Assembly (NCBI GenBank): GCA_900455085.1
Contig: UGTZ01000001.1
Coordinates: 248,001-312,000, forward strand
Length of the DNA: 64,000 nucleotides
Origin: Providencia rettgeri
GTDB lineage: Bacteria > Pseudomonadota > Gammaproteobacteria > Enterobacterales > Enterobacteriaceae
Reading direction: 5' to 3'
Shown: positions 16,227 through 26,128 of the stretch, piece after piece
Layout of the letters: the number at the start of each line of letters is the position of its first letter
Numbering within the stretch: the first letter of the stretch is position 1
Made by a program: the position numbers and the translations under genes
Notes under the pieces: generated by a model
The model's database searches: none
The model's input: the letters and a program-made list of their open reading frames with translations, nothing else
What the model was told of the DNA's origin: nothing

Positions 16227-18344
16227 TTAATTACGGTTTCGGCTGACACGTAGAACGTCAGGCATAATACGGATTTTCCGCATTACGTTTGCCAGTTGAA
16301 CCCGGTTTTTAGTCGTAAGGCGGATAAAGGCACAATATACTCGGCCATCTTTCTCTTCTGTATTCATACTTTGAATACTTGAATTAGCGTCATTAATAGC
16401 GGCAGTTAAATTCGCTAAAGCGCCTTGATGGTTAATCATATCGACTTTAATTTCCGCGATAAAGTCGGCATCGGTGTCGTTATCCCATTCAACAGCCATA
16501 AATTTATCGGGTTCTTTTTGGTAACCACGGATGTTGCGGCAAGACTCATGATGGATAACCAGTCCTTTTCCAGGACTAATATGCGCAACAATTGGGTCAC
16601 CGGGAATTGGACGGCAACATTTTGCGAAAGTAATAAGAACGCCATCAGCTCCTTTAATGGATAGCTTATTGCGGCTTTCGACAACGGCCTGTTCTCCCGG
16701 TGTATTTTGTGGGTTATTTTGTAAATTACGTGCGACAACCACACTCATGGCATTACCCAACCCAATTTCAGCAAGCAAATCATCGATAGAATGCAGCTTC
16801 ATACGGGCTAATTCTGCATCAATATTGGCTTGAGGGATATCAGTGAGTTTATTTCCTGCCCCTAGCGCATGGTTGAGTAAACGACGACCTAAATTAATAG
16901 AATCTTCACGTTTTAAGTTTTTTAATAACTGGCGAATTTTAGCTCGCGCTTTTGAGCTGACAACAAAATTGAGCCAAGCCGCATTTGGACGTGCACCTGG
17001 TGCGGTAATAATTTCGACAGTTTGACCACTCGTAAGGGATTGCGAAAGTGGATAAGGTTGGCGATCAACGCGCGCGCCCACGCAAGCATGACCAATATCT
17101 GTATGCACCGCATAGGCAAAGTCAACAGGTGTGGCACCAGTAGGTAACTCAACAATGCGGCCTTCAGGGGTGAAAACGTAGATTTCATCCGGAAATAGAT
17201 CTGATTTAACGCTTTCAATAAATTCAAATGAGCTACCTGCACTTTGTTGCAACTCAAGTAGGCTCTGCATCCAACGTTGAGCTCTAACTTGTGCAGTAGT
17301 ACCTTGTTCACCTTGCTCTTTATAGGCCCAATGTGCAGCAACGCCCATTTCAGCCATTTGATCCATGTCTTCTGTGCGAATTTGCACTTCGACAGGAACA
17401 CCATGTGGCCCTATCAGAGAGGTATGTAGCGATTGATAGCCGTTGGCTTTAGGGATGGCAATATAGTCTTTGATACGCCCCGGTCGTGGTTTATACAAAC
17501 TATGCATCTGACCTAAAACGCGGTAGCAAGTATCCACATCTTTCACAATTACCCTAAAAGCATAGATATCCATAATGGAATGGAAGCGTTGCTCTTTTTG
17601 GTGCATTTTACGATAGATGGAATAAAGATGTTTTTCTCTGCCACTCACGCGACAAGGAACACCTGCCTCAGTTAGCCTACCGTCAATTTCTGAGAGAATT
17701 TTTTGGATCATCTCTTTTCGGTTACCGCGAGCAGCCTTGACGACTTCCTTAATAACACGATAACGGTTGGGATATAACGCTTCAAAACCAAGCTCTTCAA
17801 GCTCTGTTTTAATGTGGTGTATACCTAGCCTGTGGGCTAACGGGCTATATATTTCAAGGGTTTCACGTGCAATGCGTCGACGCTTATCGGGCCTAAGTGA
17901 CCCTAACGTGCGCATGTTGTGAGTGCGGTCTGCCAGTTTTATCAAAATGACACGGATATCTTTAACCATCGCCATGATCATTTTGCGGAAGTTTTCTGCT
18001 TGAGCTTCTTTTTTGTCGCGAAAGTTGAGCTTGTCTAGTTTGGATACACCTTCAACGAGACCGGCGACGGTGGTGCCAAACAATTCTTCTATGTCTTGAA
18101 ATGTCGCTGGAGTATCTTCAATCACATCATGAAGTAGCGCTGCCATAAGTGTTTCATGGTCCAAGCGCATCTCAGCAAGAATACAAGCAACAGCAACTGG
18201 GTGAGTAATATAGGGCTCACCGCTCGATCGGGTCTGCCCTTCATGGGCATCCCGTGCAACAACATAGGCTTTTCTTAGTAATTCAACTTGTTCTTTAGGA
18301 AGATACTTTTGAATGACTAAATTAAGGCTTTCAAACAGATACAA
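16227..18344 (-). CDS. spoT: Bifunctional (p)ppGpp synthetase/hydrolase SpoT
   Basis: SpoT degrades, and weakly makes, the alarmone (p)ppGpp in response to carbon, fatty acid and iron stress. The 705-residue protein (702 in E. coli) shows the HD hydrolase domain (HDVIEDTPATF near residue 72, LADRTHNMRT), the synthetase domain (KHLYSIYRKM, DIYAFRVIV, GYQSLHTSL), a TGS domain (VFTPEGRIVELPTGATPVDFAYAVH) and a C-terminal ACT domain. It follows rpoZ by 19 bases. The intact HD motif supports hydrolase activity. Confidence 0.97.
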   Translation of the reverse strand: MYLFESLNLVIQKYLPKEQVELLRKAYVVARDAHEGQTRSSGEPYITHPVAVACILAEMRLDHETLMAALLHDVIEDTPATFQDIEELFGTTVAGLVEGVSKLDKLNFRDKKEAQAENFRKMIMAMVKDIRVILIKLADRTHNMRTLGSLRPDKRRRIARETLEIYSPLAHRLGIHHIKTELEELGFEALYPNRYRVIKEVVKAARGNRKEMIQKILSEIDGRLTEAGVPCRVSGREKHLYSIYRKMHQKEQRFHSIMDIYAFRVIVKDVDTCYRVLGQMHSLYKPRPGRIKDYIAIPKANGYQSLHTSLIGPHGVPVEVQIRTEDMDQMAEMGVAAHWAYKEQGEQGTTAQVRAQRWMQSLLELQQSAGSSFEFIESVKSDLFPDEIYVFTPEGRIVELPTGATPVDFAYAVHTDIGHACVGARVDRQPYPLSQSLTSGQTVEIITAPGARPNAAWLNFVVSSKARAKIRQLLKNLKREDSINLGRRLLNHALGAGNKLTDIPQANIDAELARMKLHSIDDLLAEIGLGNAMSVVVARNLQNNPQNTPGEQAVVESRNKLSIKGADGVLITFAKCCRPIPGDPIVAHISPGKGLVIHHESCRNIRGYQKEPDKFMAVEWDNDTDADFIAEIKVDMINHQGALANLTAAINDANSSIQSMNTEEKDGRVYCAFIRLTTKNRVQLANVMRKIRIMPDVLRVSRNRN

Positions 18345-18363
18345 GGCAGACCCACCTTAGTGA

Positions 18364-18639
18364 TTAGCGACGACCTTCAGCGATTGCAGAAACTGCTTGC
18401 ATTTCAGCCGCTTCTTGCTCTTGCTGTTCTTGGCGTTCACGCACATCTAAAATGTGACCGTTGATTAAACCTTCTTCTACTTCACGTAATGCGATAACAG
18501 TATATTTATCATTTTCTTCAGGAACTAAAGGGTCTTTTCCACCCGTTTGTAACTGACGAGCTCTACGTGCCGCAACCAATACGAGGTCAAAACGGTTACC
18601 AATTTTCTCTACTGCGTCTTGAACAGTTACGCGTGCCAT
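18364..18639 (-). CDS. rpoZ: RNA polymerase omega subunit
   Basis: Omega assists folding of the beta-prime subunit and forms part of a ppGpp binding site on RNA polymerase. The 91-residue sequence MARVTVQDAVEKIGNRFDLV is essentially the E. coli protein (also 91 residues), with the conserved VAARRARQLQ helix. It is the promoter-proximal partner of spoT, so alarmone metabolism and its target subunit are co-located. Confidence 0.97.
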   Translation of the reverse strand: MARVTVQDAVEKIGNRFDLVLVAARRARQLQTGGKDPLVPEENDKYTVIALREVEEGLINGHILDVRERQEQQEQEAAEMQAVSAIAEGRR

Positions 18640-18695
18640 AAGTGTGCTACTCCAAAGAAATAAAAAAATGACCTGATATGATACTGAAACTATGC

Positions 18696-19319
18696 TCAGT
18701 CTGCTAGTAATTTGCTGATTAAAGCATCATGTCGCTGAACTTGACGCTCTAACTTTAAACGCTCAGTACGGATGATAGATTGTAAATCGCTCAGCGCGGT
18801 ATTGAAATCATCATTAACAATAAGGTAATCATACTCGTTGAAATGTTCAATTTCACCTACTGCTTGTGACATACGTTTTTCAATAACGTCATCGCTGTCT
18901 TGTCCGCGCCCTCTTAGGCGACGATAAAGTTCATCTTTTGATGGTGGGAGAATAAAAATGCTGCGTGCTTCAGGCATTGTAGCCCTAATTTGCTGCGCTC
19001 CCTGCCAATCGATATCAAGAAAAACATCAACACCGCTGTTTAATACATCTTCAATGATGGGTTTAGACGTCCCATAATAATTCCCAAAAACGCATGCATG
19101 CTCTAGGAACTCACCTTTGTCGACCATTTGTAAAAAATCAGTTTCAGATACAAAAAAATAGTGCTCGCCGTGAACTTCCCCTGGACGTGCAGCTCGAGTT
19201 GTATGAGAAACGGAAACCTGAGTGTCATACAGTGGTTGTGTTTTTAATAAAGCCTGAATCAGACTTGATTTCCCTGCACCACTAGGGGCAGAAACAATAT
19301 ATAACGTGCCTTGTATCAT
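18696..19319 (-). CDS. gmk: Guanylate kinase
   Basis: Gmk phosphorylates GMP to GDP with ATP, an essential step of guanine nucleotide synthesis. The 207 residues match E. coli length. The P-loop SAPSGAGKSSLI lies at residues 10-21; the GMP-binding motifs SHTTRAARPGE and GEHYFFV follow, then DIDWQGAQQIR. It starts the gmk-rpoZ-spoT-trmH-recG direction and is divergent from ligB. Confidence 0.97.
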   Translation of the reverse strand: MIQGTLYIVSAPSGAGKSSLIQALLKTQPLYDTQVSVSHTTRAARPGEVHGEHYFFVSETDFLQMVDKGEFLEHACVFGNYYGTSKPIIEDVLNSGVDVFLDIDWQGAQQIRATMPEARSIFILPPSKDELYRRLRGRGQDSDDVIEKRMSQAVGEIEHFNEYDYLIVNDDFNTALSDLQSIIRTERLKLERQVQRHDALISKLLAD

Positions 19320-19655
19320 GATGATTTCTTGAATAGTCGAGGATTAAACATAAAAGATGGCGATAAACCCGACATAGTATACACGGACTTGCATTAACAT
19401 GCAGCGATATCAATAAATCATGAATTTTAATTAAATGAATTTGATTAGTAACTAAATTGTGAACAGGCTCGAGAAATTAACTTATTACTCATGAAAGCAA
19501 CATTCGTTTTGCGAAGCTTTTTACAAATAATTCATTTTACGGAGGCAGAGTGAGGGAAGTTGTTTCATGCTTAGCGAATGAGGGCAAAATACTTTAAAGG
19601 AATGGCATCCCAATGGATTAGTAATAACTGGGAATAGTTATAACAAGGAATAGTT
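19320..19655. other. Intergenic region between gmk and ligB
   Basis: About 335 AT-rich bases between divergent genes. A short direct repeat (GGAATAGTTAT near 19630 and again just before the ligB start) is visible. I see no RNA gene or clear operator. Confidence 0.4.
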
Positions 19656-21380
19656 ATGATTTATATTTTGTATGGTTATTGGTTAGCGTCAGCTTATAGG
19701 TTAGGTGGGTTAATCGTTGGGGTAATAGTATGTATTAATATTGCCCAAGCATCGCAGCAAGGTGCCATTAATGAACAGTGTGCAAAACAAAATAGTAAAA
19801 TAATAAGGCAGGAGAGTTATCGGCTAGGTAAACAATTACAGCAGTGGAACCAAACTTACCGTTTGGTTGGTAGTAGTTCCATTAGTGACGAAGCTTATGA
19901 TCAGCTCTTTAATTTGTGGCGTTCTTTACAGCGATGCCAGCAACTCCCTGAAGTATTACCAGATGTACAACTACCGGAAAAATCACAGTTAGCTACACAT
20001 CCTATTCCTCATACAGGGTTGAAGAAACTCAATGAATTAGAGGTTTATAACTGGATAAAAACACGTAAAAATATTTGGTTGCAACCTAAAGTTGATGGTG
20101 TAGCGGTAACGTTGGTTTATAAGAATGGAAAGCTTGTTTCTATGATTAGCCGAGGAAATAGCATTGAAGGAATAGAATGGCGAGCAAAAGCAGACTTTAT
20201 TCCTGCGATACCTAAACAAATTAAATATTTAGGCATGTTAGTCCTTCAAGGGGAACTATTTTGGCGTATGAATGGGCATATTCAAGCTAAAAGTGGGGGA
20301 GTCAACGCTCGTAATAAGATTGCGGGGTGGTTAATGCGAAAAAATACCCCAACCGACCCCGAAGAAAATATTGGCATTTTTATTTGGGCATGGCCTGCGG
20401 GAGATGCCAATCCAAAAACACAATTAACATTACTTTCTGAAATAGGTTTTCCACTAGCTGAGCAATATAGCCATAAAGTTGAGAATAAAACTCAAGCTAA
20501 GCAACTGAGGCAATACTATTATCAAAGTCAACTACCATTTGCTACTGATGGTGTAGTACTTAAAAATTTTCCAGCACCAGCGGCATCAGCTTGGCAATCA
20601 AAACAAAATAGTTGGGCAATTGCCTGGAAATATCCATTACGTAGTGTGTTATCAGAGGTCACTAAACTCAAATTCAATATAGGTAGAACAGGAAGGGTTA
20701 GTGTCGTTACCGAGATAATTCCCATCAATATTGACTCGAAAACTATTTCAAAGGTAAATGCTGGCCCGTTATCATCATGGAAAAAACGAGATTTAATTGT
20801 TGGAGATAAAATACTTGTCTCTCTTTCAGGGCTTGGAAGCCCAAAGATTGAAGAAGTTGTTTGGCGGCGAGAGAAGCGCGAATATCCAAATGTATCAACA
20901 TTCAAGCAATTTCATGCACTCAGTTGCCTGGCTTATACGGAGTCTTGCTCACAGCAATTTGTCGCAAGGTTAACATGGCTAGGTAAACAACTCAGTATTC
21001 GAGGCATAAATGAAGCTACATGGCACCAGTGGGCTGAGAGGCATAATCTTACTCAACTAACAACTTGGTTGTCAGAACAATGGCAAAACGATTTACCTAA
21101 AGGTAAAAAGCACCAAATGTTAGTAAAGCAACTGAAAATGGCAAAGGCCCAACCTATTTCGCTGTGGTTAAAAGGCCTAGCGATTCCACTACCTAAATTA
21201 CAAATAGAAAGGGTGAATGATATAGGTATGCTGTATGACTCTTCATGGGTTAACAGTATAAATTTGACTGAGTTGCAAAAGAAAAAATTAGCTAAATGGT
21301 TAGCGGAACCGGAAATTCAATCTATTTTACGTATCTTGTCAGATATGCAAGCTACTCAGCCATCAATAGCAAACGATTAA
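19656..21380 (+). CDS. ligB: NAD-dependent DNA ligase LigB
   Basis: LigB is the second, poorly active NAD-dependent DNA ligase of enteric bacteria. The 574-residue protein (560 in E. coli) has the adenylation motif KVDG at residues 145-148 with the nucleophilic lysine, then SRGN, the FVWAWP-like motif IFIWAWPAG, and a nucleotidyltransferase lysine in AIAWKYP. It lacks a BRCT domain and has only a partial zinc-finger cysteine set (CLAYTESC). The first 32 residues (LGGLIVGVIVCINIAQA) look like a signal peptide or membrane anchor, odd for a ligase. It has the E. coli position between gmk and yicG. Confidence 0.92.
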   Translation: MIYILYGYWLASAYRLGGLIVGVIVCINIAQASQQGAINEQCAKQNSKIIRQESYRLGKQLQQWNQTYRLVGSSSISDEAYDQLFNLWRSLQRCQQLPEVLPDVQLPEKSQLATHPIPHTGLKKLNELEVYNWIKTRKNIWLQPKVDGVAVTLVYKNGKLVSMISRGNSIEGIEWRAKADFIPAIPKQIKYLGMLVLQGELFWRMNGHIQAKSGGVNARNKIAGWLMRKNTPTDPEENIGIFIWAWPAGDANPKTQLTLLSEIGFPLAEQYSHKVENKTQAKQLRQYYYQSQLPFATDGVVLKNFPAPAASAWQSKQNSWAIAWKYPLRSVLSEVTKLKFNIGRTGRVSVVTEIIPINIDSKTISKVNAGPLSSWKKRDLIVGDKILVSLSGLGSPKIEEVVWRREKREYPNVSTFKQFHALSCLAYTESCSQQFVARLTWLGKQLSIRGINEATWHQWAERHNLTQLTTWLSEQWQNDLPKGKKHQMLVKQLKMAKAQPISLWLKGLAIPLPKLQIERVNDIGMLYDSSWVNSINLTELQKKKLAKWLAEPEIQSILRILSDMQATQPSIAND

Positions 21381-21397
21381 TGGCTGAAGCAGCGAGG

Positions 21398-22027
21398 CTA
21401 ATCTTGATTTTCGTAATTAAAGATAGGTAAACCAAGACGATAACGAATGGCTATTAGCCTTGCACTTAAGCCAACAACGAGTGTGATAATTACCACAATA
21501 TCTTTAGGTAGAGGGGTTTGTAATAGTCCGATATAGATCCAAGCTGCGGCGAAAGAGACACCAGCATAGACCTCTTTTTGGAAAACTAAAGGGATTGTGT
21601 TGCACAGCATGTCTCTTAGCACGCCACCAAAAACACCTGTAATCACTGCTGCGATGGCAGCGATGATTGGGCTGTAGTTCATATCAAGGGCAATTTGGGC
21701 ACCGAGTATAGAAAATACAATGAGCCCGATAGCATCTAATATGAGAAATAATCGGCGTAAATGTTTCATCATAGGGGCTATCCAAATCGTTACAATAGCA
21801 GCGCCTGCAACAGTCAGGATATACTCAGGGTGTTCCACCCAGCCTAAGGGGTAATGGCCAAGTAAAATATCACGGACGGAACCACCACCAATTGCCGTTG
21901 CAGACGCAATAATGATGACGCCAAAGACATCCATTTTTCGCCTGCCAGCTGCAAGTGCTCCAGTCATGGCTTCTGCGGTGATACCAATAATATAAAGTAC
22001 ACTTAATAACATGGTAGTTTTGTTCAA
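21398..22027 (-). CDS. yicG: TRIC-family cation channel / UPF0126 membrane protein YicG
   Basis: The 209-residue protein has about seven membrane helices and the paired glycine-rich repeats of the UPF0126/TRIC family (SATAIGGGSVRDILLGHYPLGW and VITGVFGGVLRDMLCNTIPLVF). Prokaryotic TRIC members are monovalent cation channels; the physiological role of YicG is not established. It is convergent with ligB, as in E. coli. Confidence 0.9.
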   Translation of the reverse strand: MNKTTMLLSVLYIIGITAEAMTGALAAGRRKMDVFGVIIIASATAIGGGSVRDILLGHYPLGWVEHPEYILTVAGAAIVTIWIAPMMKHLRRLFLILDAIGLIVFSILGAQIALDMNYSPIIAAIAAVITGVFGGVLRDMLCNTIPLVFQKEVYAGVSFAAAWIYIGLLQTPLPKDIVVIITLVVGLSARLIAIRYRLGLPIFNYENQD

Positions 22028-22134
22028 GACTAAGGTTATTGCTAAAGGGTAATATTACTTGTGAAACTTCTCGACTGAGATTTTCTAGTATTGACTAAAC
22101 TAGATTAGTTAAAGTAATCCGATAGCGATATTAA

Positions 22135-23463
22135 ATGATGTCAAAGGATAACAGATTGAATAATAAATTGCCCTATAAAGAAACACGTTTAACATACGAT
22201 GAGCGAAGCCATCAACTAACGAACATTAATGTTTGGACTCCAGATAGCGAATGGTTAGCTTATGATATACGACCAAACGGTAGTTCTTTTACCGGTTTAT
22301 CTATAGAAAAAATTCATGTAAAAACATTACAGACCGTTGAAATTTATCACGCAAGCCATGGGGCTCACGTTGGGGTGGTAACGGTAAGTCCTCAACCACC
22401 AATTCAATATGCTTTTATCCATGGTCCTGAGCATCCAGATGAACAGTGGCAATATGACTTTCACCATCGAAGAGGGGTGTATGTCAAAGAAGACCAATTA
22501 AACGTAGCTCATCCAATTGATGCAATGTGTATTACGCCTCCTTATATAGTAGGAGCATTACGCGGAGGCACTCATGTTCATGTTTTTAGTCCAGACGGAA
22601 AGTGGCTGAGCTTTACCTATAACGACCATGTAATGCATGAATTAGATGTGCGATTAGACCAACGAAATGTTGCAATTGCAGTACCTATTGGGCCTGTTAA
22701 TATAAGCCCTCAAAAACATTTTCGAGAATATAATGGCGATTACTTTTGTTGTGTTGTGACGAGAACAACGCAACAACCTAAACCAAGCAGCGATGAAATT
22801 AGCCGTGCATATGAAGAGGGCTGGGTAGGTCGAAAAGGCTATCAAAAAGAGAATGGAAAGTGGCAGGAAAGAGCGCTGGTGTTTATTGGCGATACTCATT
22901 CTACAGATGGAGAAATTATTCCTGAGATATACATTGTCGATCTGCCTTCACAGCCGGAGGATTACATGGTTGCGGGGGAATTTCCTATCCAAGGAACAGA
23001 ATCGAGTATGCCATCCCCTCCAAAAGGTATACAGCAAAGGCGCTTAACCTATACGCACAATAGAAAATTTCCTGGTTTAGCAAAACAACCACGACATTGG
23101 CTTAGAACTTCGCCAGATGGTAAATCGATCGCTTGTTTAATGAAGGATGATGACGGTAATGTTCAGTTATGGTTAGTTGATACGCTAACTGGAATACAAA
23201 GGCAAATAACGCATGGTTCTTCACCTGTTCAATCAGCTTTTAGCTGGGATAGTAAAGGTGAGCACATCTGCTTTATTCGTGACAATAGTGTCATGTATTG
23301 CCATGTCGTGACCGGAGCCATACAAAAATTAACGCAACGAACTGAGCTTGCCCCTGTTGTTGATGCAGTTGTATTTTCACCTAATAATGAGTTGATCGCA
23401 TTTATGCGTGATATTGATGGATTTAGGCAAATTTATACAGTAGAAACCGGTTTAAATTGGTAA
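22135..23463 (+). CDS. yidR: DUF3748 protein YidR (TolB/beta-propeller type)
   Basis: The 442 residues show repeated WD/TolB-like segments (WTPDSEWLAYDIRP, SPDGKWLSFTY, SPDGKSIACLM, WDSKGEHICFI, SPNNELIAFM), each a likely propeller blade. It matches the E. coli YidR family, whose function is unknown; similarity to oligogalacturonate lyase propellers has been noted for the fold. There is no signal peptide, so the protein is probably cytoplasmic. ATGs at 22135 and 22138 are both possible starts. yidQ follows on the opposite strand. Confidence 0.85.
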   Translation: MMSKDNRLNNKLPYKETRLTYDERSHQLTNINVWTPDSEWLAYDIRPNGSSFTGLSIEKIHVKTLQTVEIYHASHGAHVGVVTVSPQPPIQYAFIHGPEHPDEQWQYDFHHRRGVYVKEDQLNVAHPIDAMCITPPYIVGALRGGTHVHVFSPDGKWLSFTYNDHVMHELDVRLDQRNVAIAVPIGPVNISPQKHFREYNGDYFCCVVTRTTQQPKPSSDEISRAYEEGWVGRKGYQKENGKWQERALVFIGDTHSTDGEIIPEIYIVDLPSQPEDYMVAGEFPIQGTESSMPSPPKGIQQRRLTYTHNRKFPGLAKQPRHWLRTSPDGKSIACLMKDDDGNVQLWLVDTLTGIQRQITHGSSPVQSAFSWDSKGEHICFIRDNSVMYCHVVTGAIQKLTQRTELAPVVDAVVFSPNNELIAFMRDIDGFRQIYTVETGLNW

Positions 23464-23770
23464 ATGTAATAATTAGATTATTACAATTACGGGTACAAAA
23501 ATTCTGGTTAACTTTTCTATTCGTAATTGTTTTTATTTGACTCTAATTGGTATTTAGAACACTTAATTGCTAATTATTCATATGTTGAGTACAAAGACAC
23601 TTATAAATAAAATATTTAGTTAAAAATGGTCCTATCTAAATAAGATAATAATTGAAAATATATTATATAAATGATTAGTCAGATCTTAGATTAAAAATAA
23701 TGTATTAGTAAATACATTTATTAAACAGTGAAATTTTAATTACAAACGTTTGATTTAACCCAAATTATTT
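23464..23770. other. AT-rich intergenic region between yidR and yidQ
   Basis: Just over 300 very AT-rich bases between convergent genes. In E. coli the small heat-shock genes ibpA and ibpB lie next to yidQ; neither is here. No clear terminator stem is visible. Confidence 0.4.
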
Positions 23771-24079
23771 TTAGTCTTTATCTTTCTTTTCAAGTTCTTC
23801 TATGCGTCTCTTTGGTGAATCAGCTTTATCATCATTACCCGATTTCGCGTAATCTAAAGGAATTAAAAGAGTATCCATAACAACAGAAAAAGGTAAATCA
23901 ATAGCAAGTAAAGGCTTAACAACCCAGCCGGTTTCATCATCTTTAATCATTTTAATGCTATTTTTCGAACCAGGATAATAACCTTCTGAAGGGCCTGCAT
24001 GAGTCATAATACTCGAGCAACCACTCAAAATAAGCGGTGCGATAAGGAAACATAATCGTATTGAAATTAAACTCGGCAT
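23771..24079 (-). CDS. yidQ: YidQ/YceK-family (DUF1375) lipoprotein
   Basis: This 102-residue protein has a lipoprotein signal peptide with the lipobox LSGC (Cys 21) followed by SSIMTHAGPSEGYYPG, and the family motif DLPFSVVMDTLLIPLDYA. It matches E. coli YidQ, an uncharacterised outer-membrane-type lipoprotein. Residue +2 after Cys is Ser, which favours outer-membrane sorting by the Lol rule. The C-terminus is charged and Lys/Glu-rich. It lies between yidR and yidE as in E. coli apart from the missing ibpAB. Confidence 0.87.
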   Translation of the reverse strand: MPSLISIRLCFLIAPLILSGCSSIMTHAGPSEGYYPGSKNSIKMIKDDETGWVVKPLLAIDLPFSVVMDTLLIPLDYAKSGNDDKADSPKRRIEELEKKDKD

Positions 24080-24469
24080 AGACGTTGTTAACCTGTATTT
24101 AGCTTGTTATTCCTAATATTGACTTATAATAACGAAAAACAAGAAATTCACAATAATAGTATCATATTATTATTTTATTTAACCGTATGTATTTTTTTAG
24201 TTAATAGTTTACTTGTAGCTATTAACTAAAAATGTTTGTCTTCAGTATCTATTCGATGAATAATAAATAACGTTAAGAAATAAAGACATACTATTTTATA
24301 TTTGTTATCAGTTTGAAAATTCTAAAAAAATAGATCATTTATTCCTTCTGAACTGTGCTCTATGGCACATATTACCCTTATACTATTTGGCATAATCGAT
24401 TCAGTAGTATGTTTTATCACCTATTTGGGTGTGTTTAACGGGTAACTTGTCGTCAAAAGGATGCGGTCT
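24080..24469. other. Intergenic region upstream of yidE
   Basis: About 390 AT-rich bases between divergent yidQ and yidE. The only striking element is a CRP-like palindrome at 24354-24369, followed by TATACT and CATAAT, possible -10 hexamers of yidE. Confidence 0.4.
24354..24369. promoter_or_regulatory. CRP-like palindrome upstream of yidE
   Basis: TGTGCTCTATGGCACA is a symmetric 5-6-5 palindrome close to the CRP consensus, with C instead of A at position five of each half. It lies about 100 bases before the yidE start. Confidence 0.35.
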
Positions 24470-26128
24470 ATGAGTGAATTAGCTCTTACTGTAAGTTTGT
24501 TGGCGTTAGCCGCTGCTTTAGGGCTATGGATTGGTAATTGGAAGATCCGTAGTGTTGGGCTGGGGATTGGTGGTGTCCTATTTGGGGGGATCATCGTTGG
24601 GCATTTTGCTCAAAGTTACGGCTTACAACTGAATAAAGACATGCTGCATTTTATTCAAGAATTTGGCTTGATACTGTTTGTATACACGATTGGTATTCAG
24701 GTTGGACCTGGATTTTTCTCTTCTCTACGTGTTTCTGGTCTCAAACTAAATGGCTTCGCGTTGATGGTTGTTGTCTTAGGTGCGGTGGTAACAGCAATCA
24801 TATATAAAGTCGCAAATATTCCATTGCCGATTATCTTAGGTATTTTTTCAGGGGCAGTAACGAATACGCCATCTTTAGGTGCTGGTCAGCAAATTTTAAC
24901 TGACTTAGGCTCTGACCCTAATCTAATTGGCCAAATGGGAATGGGCTACGCCATGGCTTACCCTATGGGAATTTGTGGCATCTTACTGGTGATGTGGTTA
25001 GTACGCATCATCTTTAGAATTTCAGTAGAAAAAGAAGCTTCTGCATTTAATAATTCCTCTTTTCAACAGCGCGACTCTCTGCAGACTATGAATATTGCCA
25101 TTCGTAACGCCAATCTTGATGGCTTAATGATGCAAGACATCCCACTACTTGGTAGCGAAGCGATTGTTTGTTCAAGATTAAAACGCGGAGATATGCTCGT
25201 TGTTCCCCAACCCACAACAGAAATACATTTAGGTGACTTATTGCACGTTGTTGGTTTAAAAGATGATTTAAATAAAGTTCGCTTAATATTAGGCGAAGAA
25301 GTTGATGCATCTCTGTCTACATCAAGCTCTATTTTACATTCCGTTCGTGTGGTTGTGACGAATGATGCTGTACTAAGTAAAAGGCTTAAGGACTTAAATT
25401 TAAAACAAAAATATGACGTTGTTGTGACACGATTAAACCGTACGGGTATTGATTTAGTTGCTAATAACAATTCAGTTTTACAATTTGGTGATATTTTAAA
25501 TATCGTTGGTCGGCCTGAATCAATTGAAGCAGTCACCGCTTTATTAGGTAATGCAAAACAAAAACTACAGCAAGTTCAAATGTTACCTGTGTTCCTTGGA
25601 ATCGGGCTAGGGGTTGTGCTGGGCTCAATACCCGTTTTTGTTCCTGGTTTCCCAGCAGCGTTGAAACTTGGACTAGCAGGAGGCCCACTAGTTGTTGCAT
25701 TAATTCTTGGTCGTATAGGGACTATTGGGCGCTTATATTGGTTTATGCCTCCGAGTGCTAACCTTGCGTTAAGGGAGCTAGGGATTGTCATGTTCCTTGC
25801 AGTGGTAGGGCTCAATTCTGGTGGTGGCTTCATTGATACTTTAATTAAAGGTGATGGGTTGACGTGGATTGGCTATGGGTTATTGATTACGTTTGTACCG
25901 TTGTTTATTACAGGTGTAGTAGCTCGAATTTTTGGAAAAATGAACTATTTAAGTCTTTGTGGTGTGCTAGCGGGTTCCATGACAGACCCTCCCGCATTAG
26001 CATTCGCAAATAATATACATACGACCAGCGGCGCTCCGGCATTATCTTATGCAACGGTTTATCCATTAGCGATGTTTTTAAGAATTATTTCACCTCAATT
26101 GCTGGCTATTTTATTTTGGGCTGTTTAG
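24470..26128 (+). CDS. yidE: Putative transporter YidE (AspT/AAE exchanger family)
   Basis: The 552-residue inner-membrane protein has membrane helices at both ends (GGVLFGGIIVGHF, GLILFVYTIGIQVGPGFF; C-terminal MTDPPALAFANN) around two cytoplasmic RCK_C/TrkA-C domains (roughly residues 190-370, with the repeated motif LGDLLHVVG and FGDILNIVG). This is the layout of the aspartate-alanine exchanger family; the substrate of YidE is unknown. I take the ATG at 24470 (MSELALTV), which has AAGGA 8 bases upstream and matches the E. coli N-terminus, over the ATG at 24461. Confidence 0.9.
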   Translation: MSELALTVSLLALAAALGLWIGNWKIRSVGLGIGGVLFGGIIVGHFAQSYGLQLNKDMLHFIQEFGLILFVYTIGIQVGPGFFSSLRVSGLKLNGFALMVVVLGAVVTAIIYKVANIPLPIILGIFSGAVTNTPSLGAGQQILTDLGSDPNLIGQMGMGYAMAYPMGICGILLVMWLVRIIFRISVEKEASAFNNSSFQQRDSLQTMNIAIRNANLDGLMMQDIPLLGSEAIVCSRLKRGDMLVVPQPTTEIHLGDLLHVVGLKDDLNKVRLILGEEVDASLSTSSSILHSVRVVVTNDAVLSKRLKDLNLKQKYDVVVTRLNRTGIDLVANNNSVLQFGDILNIVGRPESIEAVTALLGNAKQKLQQVQMLPVFLGIGLGVVLGSIPVFVPGFPAALKLGLAGGPLVVALILGRIGTIGRLYWFMPPSANLALRELGIVMFLAVVGLNSGGGFIDTLIKGDGLTWIGYGLLITFVPLFITGVVARIFGKMNYLSLCGVLAGSMTDPPALAFANNIHTTSGAPALSYATVYPLAMFLRIISPQLLAILFWAV

